From Pseudomonas sp. ML2-2023-3 (lineage in GTDB: Bacteria > Pseudomonadota > Gammaproteobacteria > Pseudomonadales > Pseudomonadaceae), in contig NZ_CP146343.1 of the NCBI RefSeq assembly GCF_037055275.1, positions 840,501 to 904,500 on the forward strand: 64,000 bases of DNA. The letters are read 5' to 3'. The notes under the pieces are model-generated. The model worked only from the letters and a program-made list of their open reading frames with translations, ran no database searches and was not told the origin of the DNA. The position numbers and the translations under genes were made by a program. This document shows positions 8,200 through 16,130 of this stretch, piece after piece. Every line of letters begins with the position of its first letter. Position 1 is the stretch's first letter.

Positions 8200-10275
8200 A
8201 TGACCGAGTTGTCGAAAGTGTCGGTCACTGCGCTCAAGGGCGTGGGCGAGGCCATGGCCGAGAAACTGGCCAAGGTCGGACTGGAAAACGTCCAGGACGT
8301 GCTGTTCCATTTGCCGCTGCGCTATCAGGACCGGACCCGCGTGGTGCCGATTGGCGCCTTGCGCCCCGGTCAGGATGCGGTGGTTGAAGGACGGGTTATC
8401 GGTGCCGATGTGGTCATGGGCAAGCGCCGCAGCTTGCTGGTGCGCATCAACGATGGCACTGGCGGCCTGAGCCTGCGCTTCTATCACTTCAGCAATGCGC
8501 AAAAGGAAAGCCTCAAGCGCGGCACTGAAGTGCGCTGCTACGGCGAGGCCCGGCCAGGAGCCTCGGGGCTGGAAATCTACCACCCCGAATACCGCGCCAT
8601 TACCGGTGACGAACCGCCGCCCGTCGATACCACCCTGACGCCGATTTATCCCACCACCGAAGGCCTGACCCAGCAGCGCCTGCGCCAGTTAAGCCAGCAA
8701 AGCCTGGCCATGCTTGGCCCGAGCAGCCTGCCCGACTGGTTGCCGCCGGAACTGGCCAAGGACTATCAACTGGCCCCACTCGACCAGGCCATTCGTTATC
8801 TGCATCAGCCGCCCGCCGATGCCGATGTTGAAGAACTTGCCCTGGGCCATCACTGGGCGCAGCACCGCCTGGCCTTTGAAGAGCTGTTGACTCATCAACT
8901 GTCCCAGCAGCGCTTGCGCGAGAGCCTGCGCTCCCAGCAGGCGCCCGCACTGCCCAAGGCCACAAAACTGCCGGTGCAGTTTCTTGCCAATCTGGGCTTC
9001 CCGCCGACGGGAGCCCAGGCTCGGGTCGGCAACGAAATTGCCTATGACCTCAGTCAGCCCGAACCCATGCTGCGCCTGATTCAGGGCGACGTAGGCTCCG
9101 GCAAGACGGTGGTTGCGGCGATGGCGGCATTGCAGGCGCTTGAGGCGGGATATCAGGTGGCATTGATGGCACCGACTGAAATCCTTGCCGAGCAGCACTT
9201 CATCAACTTCAAACGCTGGCTGGAGCCTCTTGGGCTGGAGGTCGCGTGGCTGGCCGGCAAGCTCAAAGGCAAGGCTCGCGTGACGGCGATGGAGCAAATC
9301 GCCAGTGGCGTGCCCATGGTCGTGGGTACCCATGCGTTGTTTCAGGACCATGTGCAGTTCCACAATCTGGCGCTGGTCATCATCGACGAACAGCACCGCT
9401 TTGGCGTGCAGCAACGTCTGGCCCTGCGCAACAAGGGCGTGGGTGGTGTGATGTGTCCGCACCAGTTGATCATGACCGCTACCCCTATTCCGCGCACTCT
9501 GGCCATGAGCGCTTACGCCGACCTCGACACCTCGATTCTCGACGAACTGCCCCCTGGTCGAACCCCGGTCAACACCGTACTGGTGGTCGACACGCGACGC
9601 ATCGAAGTGATTGAGCGAGTGCGTGCCGCCTGCGCTCAGGGGCGACAGGCCTATTGGGTCTGCACCTTGATCGAAGAATCCGAAGAGATGACCTGTCAGG
9701 CCGCTGAAACCACCTTTGAAGACCTTTCCAGTGCCTTGGGAGAGTTGCGCGTGGGTCTGATCCACGGGCGCATGAAAGCGGCTGAAAAAGCGGCTGTCAT
9801 GGCCCAGTTCAAGGCCGGTGAACTGCAGTTGCTGGTGGCGACCACGGTCATTGAAGTGGGCGTCGACGTGCCCAATGCCAGCCTGATGATCATCGAAAAC
9901 CCTGAGCGGCTGGGTCTGTCACAACTTCACCAACTGCGTGGGCGTGTAGGCCGTGGCAGCGCCGCGAGCCATTGCGTGCTGCTGTATCACCCGCCGCTGT
10001 CGCAAATTGGCCGCCAGCGTCTGGGCATCATGCGCGAGACCAACGACGGCTTTGTGATCGCCGAAAAAGACCTGGAACTGCGCGGCCCTGGAGAAATGCT
10101 GGGCACCCGCCAGACTGGCCTTTTGCAATTCAAGGTTGCCGACCTGATGCGCGATGCCGACCTGCTGCCCGCCGTACGGGAGGCCGCTCAGGCATTGATT
10201 GAGCGCTGGCCTGGGCATGTCAGCCCCTTGCTGGATCGGTGGCTGCGTCACGGCCAGCAATACGGACAGGTTTAA
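8200..10275 (+). CDS. recG: ATP-dependent DNA helicase RecG
   Basis: RecG remodels stalled replication forks and branch-migrates Holliday junctions. The 691-residue protein has an N-terminal wedge/OB domain (residues ~60-160, with LLVRINDGTGGLSLRFYHF) and a helicase core. The core shows Walker A GDVGSGKT near residue 300, DEQH box near 395, motif III MTATPIPRT near 425, and motifs V/VI including ATTVIEVGVDVPNA and QLRGRVGRG. The C-terminal part carries the QTGLLQFKVADL region specific to RecG. Length is normal. The start ATG follows the oxyR stop by only 8 bp. Confidence 0.97.
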   Translation: MTELSKVSVTALKGVGEAMAEKLAKVGLENVQDVLFHLPLRYQDRTRVVPIGALRPGQDAVVEGRVIGADVVMGKRRSLLVRINDGTGGLSLRFYHFSNAQKESLKRGTEVRCYGEARPGASGLEIYHPEYRAITGDEPPPVDTTLTPIYPTTEGLTQQRLRQLSQQSLAMLGPSSLPDWLPPELAKDYQLAPLDQAIRYLHQPPADADVEELALGHHWAQHRLAFEELLTHQLSQQRLRESLRSQQAPALPKATKLPVQFLANLGFPPTGAQARVGNEIAYDLSQPEPMLRLIQGDVGSGKTVVAAMAALQALEAGYQVALMAPTEILAEQHFINFKRWLEPLGLEVAWLAGKLKGKARVTAMEQIASGVPMVVGTHALFQDHVQFHNLALVIIDEQHRFGVQQRLALRNKGVGGVMCPHQLIMTATPIPRTLAMSAYADLDTSILDELPPGRTPVNTVLVVDTRRIEVIERVRAACAQGRQAYWVCTLIEESEEMTCQAAETTFEDLSSALGELRVGLIHGRMKAAEKAAVMAQFKAGELQLLVATTVIEVGVDVPNASLMIIENPERLGLSQLHQLRGRVGRGSAASHCVLLYHPPLSQIGRQRLGIMRETNDGFVIAEKDLELRGPGEMLGTRQTGLLQFKVADLMRDADLLPAVREAAQALIERWPGHVSPLLDRWLRHGQQYGQV

Positions 10276-10354
10276 AACACTATTCAGTAAATGGTCCGGC
10301 TGCCGATCTAGTAACGGCTTATCAAATTTGAGTTGTACAGAACGGAAGCAGACC

Positions 10355-11749
10355 ATGACTGAAGTTGCCAGCGCCCCTGCCGTTGCGAGTACGCCGTCTG
10401 TTATCGGGCGCTTGCTCGGTGACTTGGCTATCGCCTATCGCGAAGTCCCTGACCACCCGGCGCTCGATCCCGCGCGCAAGGTCCAGGCTGTACTGCTCGA
10501 TGACGCGGTCGGCATCCTCATGGTGCTGTTCACGCAGAGCCATTTGCTGGATCTGAACCGTCTGGCTGACTTGATCGGGCGCCGCATGACCGCCGTTGCC
10601 CCCGATCGCCTGCAGGCCATGCTCGACAAACATGGCCTGAGCCTGTTGCCAGGGCTGCCAGCGCTGATCAACTCGCCCTGCCTGTACGAAGAGCAATTGC
10701 TGCAACAACCCACACTGCTGATTAGCGCAGGTGAGCCGGGGCGGTTGCTGGAAATCACTCGGGAAGATTTCAAATACCTGCTCAAAAATGCCAGCGTCGG
10801 TCGCTTTGGCGAGCCCCTGAGTGCGATCAAACTTGATTACACAGGGGACGATGGCGAGGCCATCACCCGAGCCGTTCAGGCATTCACGGCACGCCGGATT
10901 CAGCAGCGGCTCGAAGCGACCATCGAGTTGCCACCGTTGGCTGAGAGCGTGCGCAGAATGATGCGGCTGCGTTCCGATCCCGATGTCACCATCGATGAGA
11001 TCACCAGTGTTGTTGAAACCGACCCGGCACTCGCGGCACAAGTCATGAGCTGGGCGTCGTCGTCGTACTACGCATCACAAAGCAAGATTCGCTCGGTCGA
11101 AGACGCCATTGTGCGAGTGCTGGGGGTCGACCTGGTGATCAACCTGGCGCTCAGCCTGTCGTTGGGCAAAAGTCTGAGCCTGCCCAAGGACAATCCGCAA
11201 TCGAGCACACCCTACTGGCAACAATCGATCTATACCGCAGCGGTGATTGAAGGGCTGACCCGCGCCATGCCTCGGGAACTGCGTCCTGAAGTCGGCATGA
11301 CTTACCTGGGCGGGCTGTTGCACAACTTTGGTTACTTGCTGTTGGCCTATGTGTTTCCGCCGCATTTTTCGCTGATTTGCCGTCATCTCGAGGTTAACCC
11401 GCATGTCAGCCATAGCCTGATTGAACAGCATTTGCTGGGCATCAGCCGTGAGCAAATGGGGGCCTGGTTGATGCGATTTTGGGGCATGCCTGAGGAGCTG
11501 GCGATTGCGGTGCGCTTTCAACATGATCCGGCCTACATCGGTACCGATGCCCACTATCCGAATCTGGTGTGCGTAGCGCTGGGGTTACTGCAAAACCGCG
11601 GAATTGGGCATGGTGCGTGTGCGCCGCTGCCAGATGCGTTGTTTGAGCGTCTGGGGGTATCGCGGGACAAGGCCGAAGCGGTCGTCAGCAAAGTACTGGA
11701 GGCTGAAGTGTTGCTGCGTGAAATGGCAGCGCAGTTCGGTCAGGCCTGA
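10355..11749 (+). CDS. YbaK-like (aminoacyl-tRNA deacylase-type) plus HDOD domain protein
   Basis: The 464-residue protein combines two modules. Residues ~15-170 resemble a YbaK/EbsC-type domain of the class that deacylates mis-charged tRNA. Residues ~190-390 form an HDOD domain (LPPLAESVRRMMRLRSDPDVTIDEI...VVETDPALAAQVMSWASSSYY), a catalytically inactive HD relative found in signalling proteins. The same two-domain protein lies beside recG in many pseudomonads. I start at the ATG at 10355, preceded by CGGAAG, not at the far upstream in-frame ATGs that overlap recG. The domain combination is recognised from memory of Pseudomonas annotations; biochemical function is unknown. Confidence 0.8.
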   Translation: MTEVASAPAVASTPSVIGRLLGDLAIAYREVPDHPALDPARKVQAVLLDDAVGILMVLFTQSHLLDLNRLADLIGRRMTAVAPDRLQAMLDKHGLSLLPGLPALINSPCLYEEQLLQQPTLLISAGEPGRLLEITREDFKYLLKNASVGRFGEPLSAIKLDYTGDDGEAITRAVQAFTARRIQQRLEATIELPPLAESVRRMMRLRSDPDVTIDEITSVVETDPALAAQVMSWASSSYYASQSKIRSVEDAIVRVLGVDLVINLALSLSLGKSLSLPKDNPQSSTPYWQQSIYTAAVIEGLTRAMPRELRPEVGMTYLGGLLHNFGYLLLAYVFPPHFSLICRHLEVNPHVSHSLIEQHLLGISREQMGAWLMRFWGMPEELAIAVRFQHDPAYIGTDAHYPNLVCVALGLLQNRGIGHGACAPLPDALFERLGVSRDKAEAVVSKVLEAEVLLREMAAQFGQA

Positions 11750-11770
11750 AGCCCGGTCTGCACCATTTCA

Positions 11771-11917
11771 GTAGCCGCTGAGGAGCGAAGCGAGGCTGCG
11801 ATCGGCTGCGAAGCAGTCGTAAAGCCAACCTTCACTATTTGTCAGGAAAATCGCGTACTCAGGTTTTGCGATCGCTGCGCAATCGATCGCAGCCTCGCGG
11901 AGCTCGTCAGCGGCTAC
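11771..11917. repeat. palindromic intergenic repeat, family gtagccgctgaggagcg
   Basis: The element opens with GTAGCCGCTGAGGAGCGAAGC and ends with its imperfect reverse complement (CGTCAGCGGCTAC), with a middle copy of GATCG-rich arms. Related copies lie at 15993-16115 and 23064-23200. It sits between two convergent genes and may serve as a bidirectional terminator. Confidence 0.85.
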
Positions 11918-11930
11918 AAATATCCGAGAC

Positions 11931-12311
11931 CTACGCCTTCGTCTTCTTACGCGGCTTGAGGTATTTGGTCAGGCCCTGGAACCAGATCACCAGCGCCGGG
12001 TTGCCCTTGATCTGAATCGACTTGTCCTGAATCCCGGTCATGAACGCCAGTTGCTTGTTCTTCGCTTGCAGCGTGGCGAAGCCGTAGGCGGCATCCTTAA
12101 AGGCGATGGCAAACGCAGGCTCGGGGTACAGGCCGCCGTGGCTGGTGATGCGCTGGTTTTTGACCTTGAAGTGACGGGCCACTTTGCCATCGAGGGTTTG
12201 CAGCTGGAACACCAGATCCTTATCAGCCAGCTGTTGCTGGAAAGCAGGATTCTTACGGCTGGCTCTGCCCATTAGAAAGCCAAGCATCCAGAGCAGAAAA
12301 CGAAATTTCAT
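11931..12311 (-). CDS. conserved hypothetical protein, SCP2-like features possible
   Basis: A 126-residue protein beginning MKFRFLLWMLGFLMGRASRKNP, with a short hydrophobic N-terminus and basic C-terminus (KYLKPRKKTKA). The central region (FQLQTLDGKVARHFKVKNQRI, LVIWFQGLTKYL) is reminiscent of sterol-carrier-like lipid-binding folds, but I cannot show this. Orthologues sit between the HDOD gene and hupA in Pseudomonas and are sometimes labelled helicase, for which there is no support here. The ATG at 12311 was chosen over the longer 12386 form because the N-terminus is then a plausible membrane anchor. Confidence 0.7.
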   Translation of the reverse strand: MKFRFLLWMLGFLMGRASRKNPAFQQQLADKDLVFQLQTLDGKVARHFKVKNQRITSHGGLYPEPAFAIAFKDAAYGFATLQAKNKQLAFMTGIQDKSIQIKGNPALVIWFQGLTKYLKPRKKTKA

Positions 12312-12448
12312 GTACGCGGCCTCGGGGGAATAAAAAATGGCCGGCGCAGTGTAACGATTTGAGCGAAGAACGCCACATGTCTGCATGGATGGGCGTAGAT
12401 GGGGTAGGTTTTGCCACTTATGGCCGCATAATCGACCCGAATACAGTC

Positions 12449-12486
12449 AAGAATGGGCCGCCAGGATCGCCAGCTTGCCCATTCTT
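12449..12486 (-). terminator. hairpin downstream of hupA
   Basis: Ten-base inverted arms (12449-12458, 12477-12486) lie 16 bases past the hupA stop codon. No clear T tract follows on the minus strand, so it is a possible rather than proven terminator. Confidence 0.4.
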
Positions 12487-12501
12487 CATGTCGCCAAGGG
12501 C

Positions 12502-12777
12502 TTAAGGGTTAACGCTGTCCTTGAGGAACTTGCCCGGCTTGAACGCTACCGTGTTGCTGGCCTTGATGGTGACCGGCTGACCGGTTTGCGGGTTTTGTCC
12601 GGTACGGGCACCGCGATGACGCTGAATAAAGGTACCAAAGCCGACCAGCGTGACGCTGTCTTTGCGATGCAGGGCCTGGGTGATTTCTTCCAGCACTGCA
12701 TTGAGTACGCGGTTGGCTTGTTCTTTGGTGAGGTCGGCCTTTTCAGCAATAGCGGCGGCGAGATCTGGTTTACGCAT
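12502..12777 (-). CDS. hupA: HU family DNA-binding protein
   Basis: HU is a small nucleoid protein that bends DNA non-specifically and helps compact the chromosome. The 91-residue sequence has the typical MRKPDLAAAIAEKADLTKEQANR helical start, the VTLVGFGTF motif and the basic DNA-binding arm RGARTGQNPQTGQPVTIKAS followed by FKPGKFLKD. The position between the 12.3 kb hypothetical gene and rubredoxin reductase matches the HU-alpha gene (hupA) of P. putida and P. aeruginosa; the symbol rests on this synteny. The TAA stop and short C-terminus are normal. Confidence 0.92.
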   Translation of the reverse strand: MRKPDLAAAIAEKADLTKEQANRVLNAVLEEITQALHRKDSVTLVGFGTFIQRHRGARTGQNPQTGQPVTIKASNTVAFKPGKFLKDSVNP

Positions 12778-12966
12778 GATGAAGCCTCATTGACGGTTTT
12801 TTGTTGTTATGTCCGTGCTGCTCTCTATGGAGCAGCGCCCAAGGCGCCGCAGGCTCTAAACTGCGGCAGACCGGTGTGAGAATGGCATGCGGTCAAGGCC
12901 GGCGCCAGCCTCTGCACAGGCTTTGTTGAGTCAAGGCAGTGCCATATCCGACAGAGTGCACCGTGT

Positions 12967-14115
12967 TTACGCCAAAAGTGCAGGCAGCTCTTTGTTCAGT
13001 GCGAGTTTTTCGCGAACGGCTTCGCCGGTCAGGGCATAGCCGAGCAATTTGCCATCGGCATCGCGGCACAGCGCCTTGATATCGGCGCCCTGACCTTCCA
13101 CGGTCCACACGCCGTCACGGCCGCGCGGCACAGGTGATACCACCAGCGGGCAAACCGGGGTCTTAACGGTAATGGGCATAGCGCCATAACTGACCGTCGT
13201 CGGGTTGCCTGCCAGCGTTTGCGCCAGTGCACGGGCGCAGCTCATGAGCGGCATCACGTACAACAGATTCAAGCCATCGACCTCGGCACAGTCACCCAGT
13301 GCGTAGATGTTGGGGTGGGATGTTTGAAGCTGGCGATCGACTTCGACCCCGCGATTGACCTTGATCCCGGCTGCGGCCGCCATATCGATGCGTGGGCGCA
13401 AACCGATGGCTGACACAACGACATCACACTGGACTACGCTGCCATCCGACAAATGCGCGTCGAGCCCGGCATCGGTGCGTTGCAGTCGAGTCAACACCGG
13501 CCCCAGATGAAAGCGTGCACCCAGGCTCTCTAGGCCTGACTGGACCGCAGCCGCGGCAGCGGGATGCAGCAGGGTTGGCATCACTTGCTCACAGGGCGCG
13601 ACCAGATCGACCTCATAGCCCCCTGCGATCAGGTCATTGGCAAACTCACAGCCGATCAAGCCAGCCCCCAGGATCAGTACCCGGCGCTTGCCTGCCGCCG
13701 CGGCCCTAAAGCGCGCGTAATCTTCAAGATCATTGATCGGGAAAATGGCGTCCTGGGCATCGCCCTCTACCGGCACCTGCACCGTTTGTGCGCCCCACGC
13801 CAGGATCAGGTCGCGATAGGGCACGGCTTCTTCGCCAATCCACAATTGCTTGTGGCCCGGGTCGATCCCGCTGATGCGAGTGTGGGTGCGCACCTGGGCC
13901 TTGAGTTGTTCGGCCATCGCCTGGGGCGTTGCCATGCTCAGGCCATCGGCTTCCTTGTTCTTGCCAAAGCCGGTAGACAGCATGGGCTTGGAGTAGGAGC
14001 GCCCGTCATCGGCCGTGATCAGCAGCAGTGGGGTTTCGCTGTCCAGCTTGCGAAACTCGCGGGCCAGGTTATAGCCAGCCAGCCCGGTGCCAACGATCAC
14101 GACAGGTGCGTTCAT
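12967..14115 (-). CDS. rubB: rubredoxin--NAD(+) reductase
   Basis: This FAD enzyme passes electrons from NAD(P)H to rubredoxin. The 382-residue protein has an N-terminal FAD-binding motif [20 protein letters not shown] (residues 6-25), the NAD(P)-binding motif [17 protein letters not shown] near 150 and the [13 protein letters not shown] motif near 280. The start is the ATG at 14115 because GGAGA lies 6 bases upstream; an in-frame ATG at 14127 would put that site inside the gene. It follows the rubredoxin gene by 39 bp, so the two form an electron-transfer operon. In pseudomonads lacking alkane hydroxylase the pair probably serves oxidative-stress or other redox functions. Confidence 0.93.
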   Translation of the reverse strand: MNAPVVIVGTGLAGYNLAREFRKLDSETPLLLITADDGRSYSKPMLSTGFGKNKEADGLSMATPQAMAEQLKAQVRTHTRISGIDPGHKQLWIGEEAVPYRDLILAWGAQTVQVPVEGDAQDAIFPINDLEDYARFRAAAAGKRRVLILGAGLIGCEFANDLIAGGYEVDLVAPCEQVMPTLLHPAAAAAVQSGLESLGARFHLGPVLTRLQRTDAGLDAHLSDGSVVQCDVVVSAIGLRPRIDMAAAAGIKVNRGVEVDRQLQTSHPNIYALGDCAEVDGLNLLYVMPLMSCARALAQTLAGNPTTVSYGAMPITVKTPVCPLVVSPVPRGRDGVWTVEGQGADIKALCRDADGKLLGYALTGEAVREKLALNKELPALLA

Positions 14116-14154
14116 TCCAATCTCCAAAAGTGAATCAGGTTTTAAAAGGGTCGA

Positions 14155-14322
14155 TCAGTTGATTTCAATCATCTCGAAATCCATTTTGCCGACGCCGCAG
14201 TCCGGGCACAGCCAGTCTTCAGGTACGTCTTGCCACAGGGTGCCCGGGGCGATGCCATCGTCCGGCCAGCCGTCGGCTTCGTTATAAATCAGTCCACATA
14301 CAATGCATTGCCACTTTTTCAT
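14155..14322 (-). CDS. rubA: rubredoxin
   Basis: A 55-residue one-iron electron carrier. The two metal knuckles are plain: CIVCG (residues 6-10) and CPDCG (residues 39-43), with the usual [12 protein letters not shown] spacer. The start at 14322 gives a canonical rubredoxin; longer in-frame starts add unrelated residues. P. aeruginosa and P. putida carry two tandem rubredoxins here; only one is present in this window. It is transcribed ahead of rubB. Confidence 0.95.
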   Translation of the reverse strand: MKKWQCIVCGLIYNEADGWPDDGIAPGTLWQDVPEDWLCPDCGVGKMDFEMIEIN

Positions 14323-14525
14323 CGGGGTACTTCCTAGAGGTTCAGGCTTGGACGAGACCACAGACTTATCAACAACCGCCGAGTTGCTCGTCAAATTCAG
14401 GGCGTTTTGTACTGATGACCACAGGCAGATGCAAGCACCAATACTGCCAAAAGGCCCAAGGCCGCTCAATCAGGGACCGGCGTGATAAGCTCGCCGACCT
14501 CAATGGCTGCCAATTATGACCCACT

Positions 14526-15089
14526 GTGCCGCACATAACTTCTGCGCTTGTCTCCCCCGTCTGGCTTGAGCAAGGCCAACTTCCTGCCCTGCCTGACGCA
14601 CAAATGTTCGACTGGCTGTTTGATGAGGGTTCTCTGACCCGGCGTCTCACTGCGATTTCAGACGATTCCTTCAGCGTGCTTCCACTTTTTGAGGGCTGGC
14701 AGATGTTGCGCCCGGACGAATGTGCTGCACTTGAACTGCCCCAGGGCATTCAGGGCTGGGTGCGTGAAGTGTATTTGCGCGGGCACGGCCAGCCGTGGGT
14801 GTTTGCTCGCAGCGTGGCGGCCAAAAGCTCGCTGCAAGAGGGCGGCCTGAATATGGACGAGCTGGGCACCCGCTCATTGGGCGAGTTGCTGTTTAGCGAT
14901 CAGGCCTTTGAGCGTGGGGCGCTGCAGGTGTGTCACTACCCGCGCCACTGGTTGCCACGGGTCGACCAGGTCGATCACCTGTGGGCCCGCCGCTCGCGCT
15001 TTGTTCGCGGGGCACTGAGTGTGCTGGTGGCCGAAGTGTTTTTACCCAAACTGTGGACCGCCCTCAGTGCCCGGTCGGAGAACAACTGA
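14526..15089 (+). CDS. ubiC: chorismate--pyruvate lyase UbiC
   Basis: UbiC removes pyruvate from chorismate to give 4-hydroxybenzoate, the first step of ubiquinone synthesis. The 187-residue protein shows the family segments [36 protein letters not shown] and the conserved [11 protein letters not shown]. The best start is a GTG at 14526; the ATG at 14503 is in another frame and hits a stop after 11 codons. The stop overlaps the ubiA start by one base, giving a coupled ubiC-ubiA operon, divergent from the rubredoxin genes. Confidence 0.93.
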   Translation: MPHITSALVSPVWLEQGQLPALPDAQMFDWLFDEGSLTRRLTAISDDSFSVLPLFEGWQMLRPDECAALELPQGIQGWVREVYLRGHGQPWVFARSVAAKSSLQEGGLNMDELGTRSLGELLFSDQAFERGALQVCHYPRHWLPRVDQVDHLWARRSRFVRGALSVLVAEVFLPKLWTALSARSENN

Positions 15090-15979
15090 TGTACATGCGC
15101 CTGCTCAAATCACTCAACCGGTTGAACCCTCGCGCCTGGGACTTCATCCAGCTGACCCGCATGGACAAGCCCATCGGCATCTACCTGTTGCTGTGGCCGA
15201 CCCTGTGGGCACTGTGGGTTGCCGCCAAAGGTGTGCCCTCGCTAAGTAATCTGCTGATCTTTGTATTCGGCGTGATCCTGACGCGAGCGGGCGGCTGCGT
15301 GATCAACGACTTCGCCGATCGCAAGGTGGATGGTCACGTAAAAAGAACGGAACAACGGCCGATGGCCAGCGGAAAAATCAGCAGCAAAGAGGCGTTGGTG
15401 TTTTTTGCCCTGCTGATGGGGCTCAGCTTCCTGCTGGTGCTGTGCACCAATGCACCGACCATCTGGTTGTCATTCGGCGCGCTGGCACTGGCCGCGACCT
15501 ACCCGTTCATGAAGCGCTATACCTACTACCCGCAAGTGGTACTGGGTGCTGCGTTCTCGTGGGGCATCCCGATGGCCTTCACCGCCGAAACCGGCAGTTT
15601 GCCTGCTGCGGCATGGTTGCTGTACATCGCCAACCTGCTGTGGACGGTGGGCTACGACACTTACTACGCCATGACCGACCGCGAAGACGACCTGAAAATC
15701 GGTGTCAAATCCACGGCGATCCTGTTTGGCGATGCTGATCGCGTGATTATCCTGAGCCTGCAGGGTCTGGCCCTGGGCTGTCTGCTGCTGGCAGGTTCGC
15801 ACTTTGAACTGGGCGGCTGGTTCCACCTTGGGCTGTTGGGCGCGGCGGCGTGTTTTGTGTGGGAGTTCTGGTACACCCGCGACCGTGATCCGCAGCGCTG
15901 CTTTAAAGCTTTCCTGCATAACCACTGGGCAGGCTTGTCGATTTTTGTGGGGATCGTGCTGGATTACGCACTGCGCTAG
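15089..15979 (+). CDS. ubiA: 4-hydroxybenzoate polyprenyltransferase UbiA
   Basis: UbiA attaches the polyprenyl tail to 4-hydroxybenzoate in the inner membrane. The 296-residue protein is strongly hydrophobic with about eight membrane segments. It carries the two aspartate-rich prenyl-diphosphate motifs [19 protein letters not shown] (near residue 72) and [12 protein letters not shown] (near 190). The first start, ATG at 15089, overlaps the ubiC stop; a second ATG two codons later is also possible. In other Pseudomonas phoB-phoR normally lies close downstream, but here a repeat and an unrelated acylase gene follow. Confidence 0.95.
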   Translation: MYMRLLKSLNRLNPRAWDFIQLTRMDKPIGIYLLLWPTLWALWVAAKGVPSLSNLLIFVFGVILTRAGGCVINDFADRKVDGHVKRTEQRPMASGKISSKEALVFFALLMGLSFLLVLCTNAPTIWLSFGALALAATYPFMKRYTYYPQVVLGAAFSWGIPMAFTAETGSLPAAAWLLYIANLLWTVGYDTYYAMTDREDDLKIGVKSTAILFGDADRVIILSLQGLALGCLLLAGSHFELGGWFHLGLLGAAACFVWEFWYTRDRDPQRCFKAFLHNHWAGLSIFVGIVLDYALR

Positions 15980-15992
15980 CCAAAAGTGATGT

Positions 15993-16115
15993 GTAGCCGC
16001 TGAGGAGCGCAGCGACCGTAAATCCTCCATCCGGGTTTCCCTGAGACGGTGCAGTGTCCGGTTTTACGACGGCTACGCCGCCGAACGCAGCCTCGCTGCG
16101 CTCCTCAGCGGCTAC
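15993..16115. repeat. palindromic intergenic repeat, family gtagccgctgaggagcg
   Basis: The left end GTAGCCGCTGAGGAGCGCAGC pairs with the right end GCTGCGCTCCTCAGCGGCTAC. It lies between the convergent ubiA and acylase genes, at the point where synteny with other Pseudomonas appears to break. Same family as 11771-11917 and 23064-23200. Confidence 0.88.
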
Positions 16116-16130
16116 AGAAAACTTCAACTC

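Noticed and set aside
10199..10354. 52-codon N-terminal extension of the HDOD gene
   Set aside because: It overlaps recG in another frame; a good ribosome site precedes the ATG at 10355.
12385..12879. 164-codon plus-strand frame opposite hupA
   Set aside because: hupA is a canonical HU protein on the other strand; this frame has no ribosome site and no recognisable sequence.
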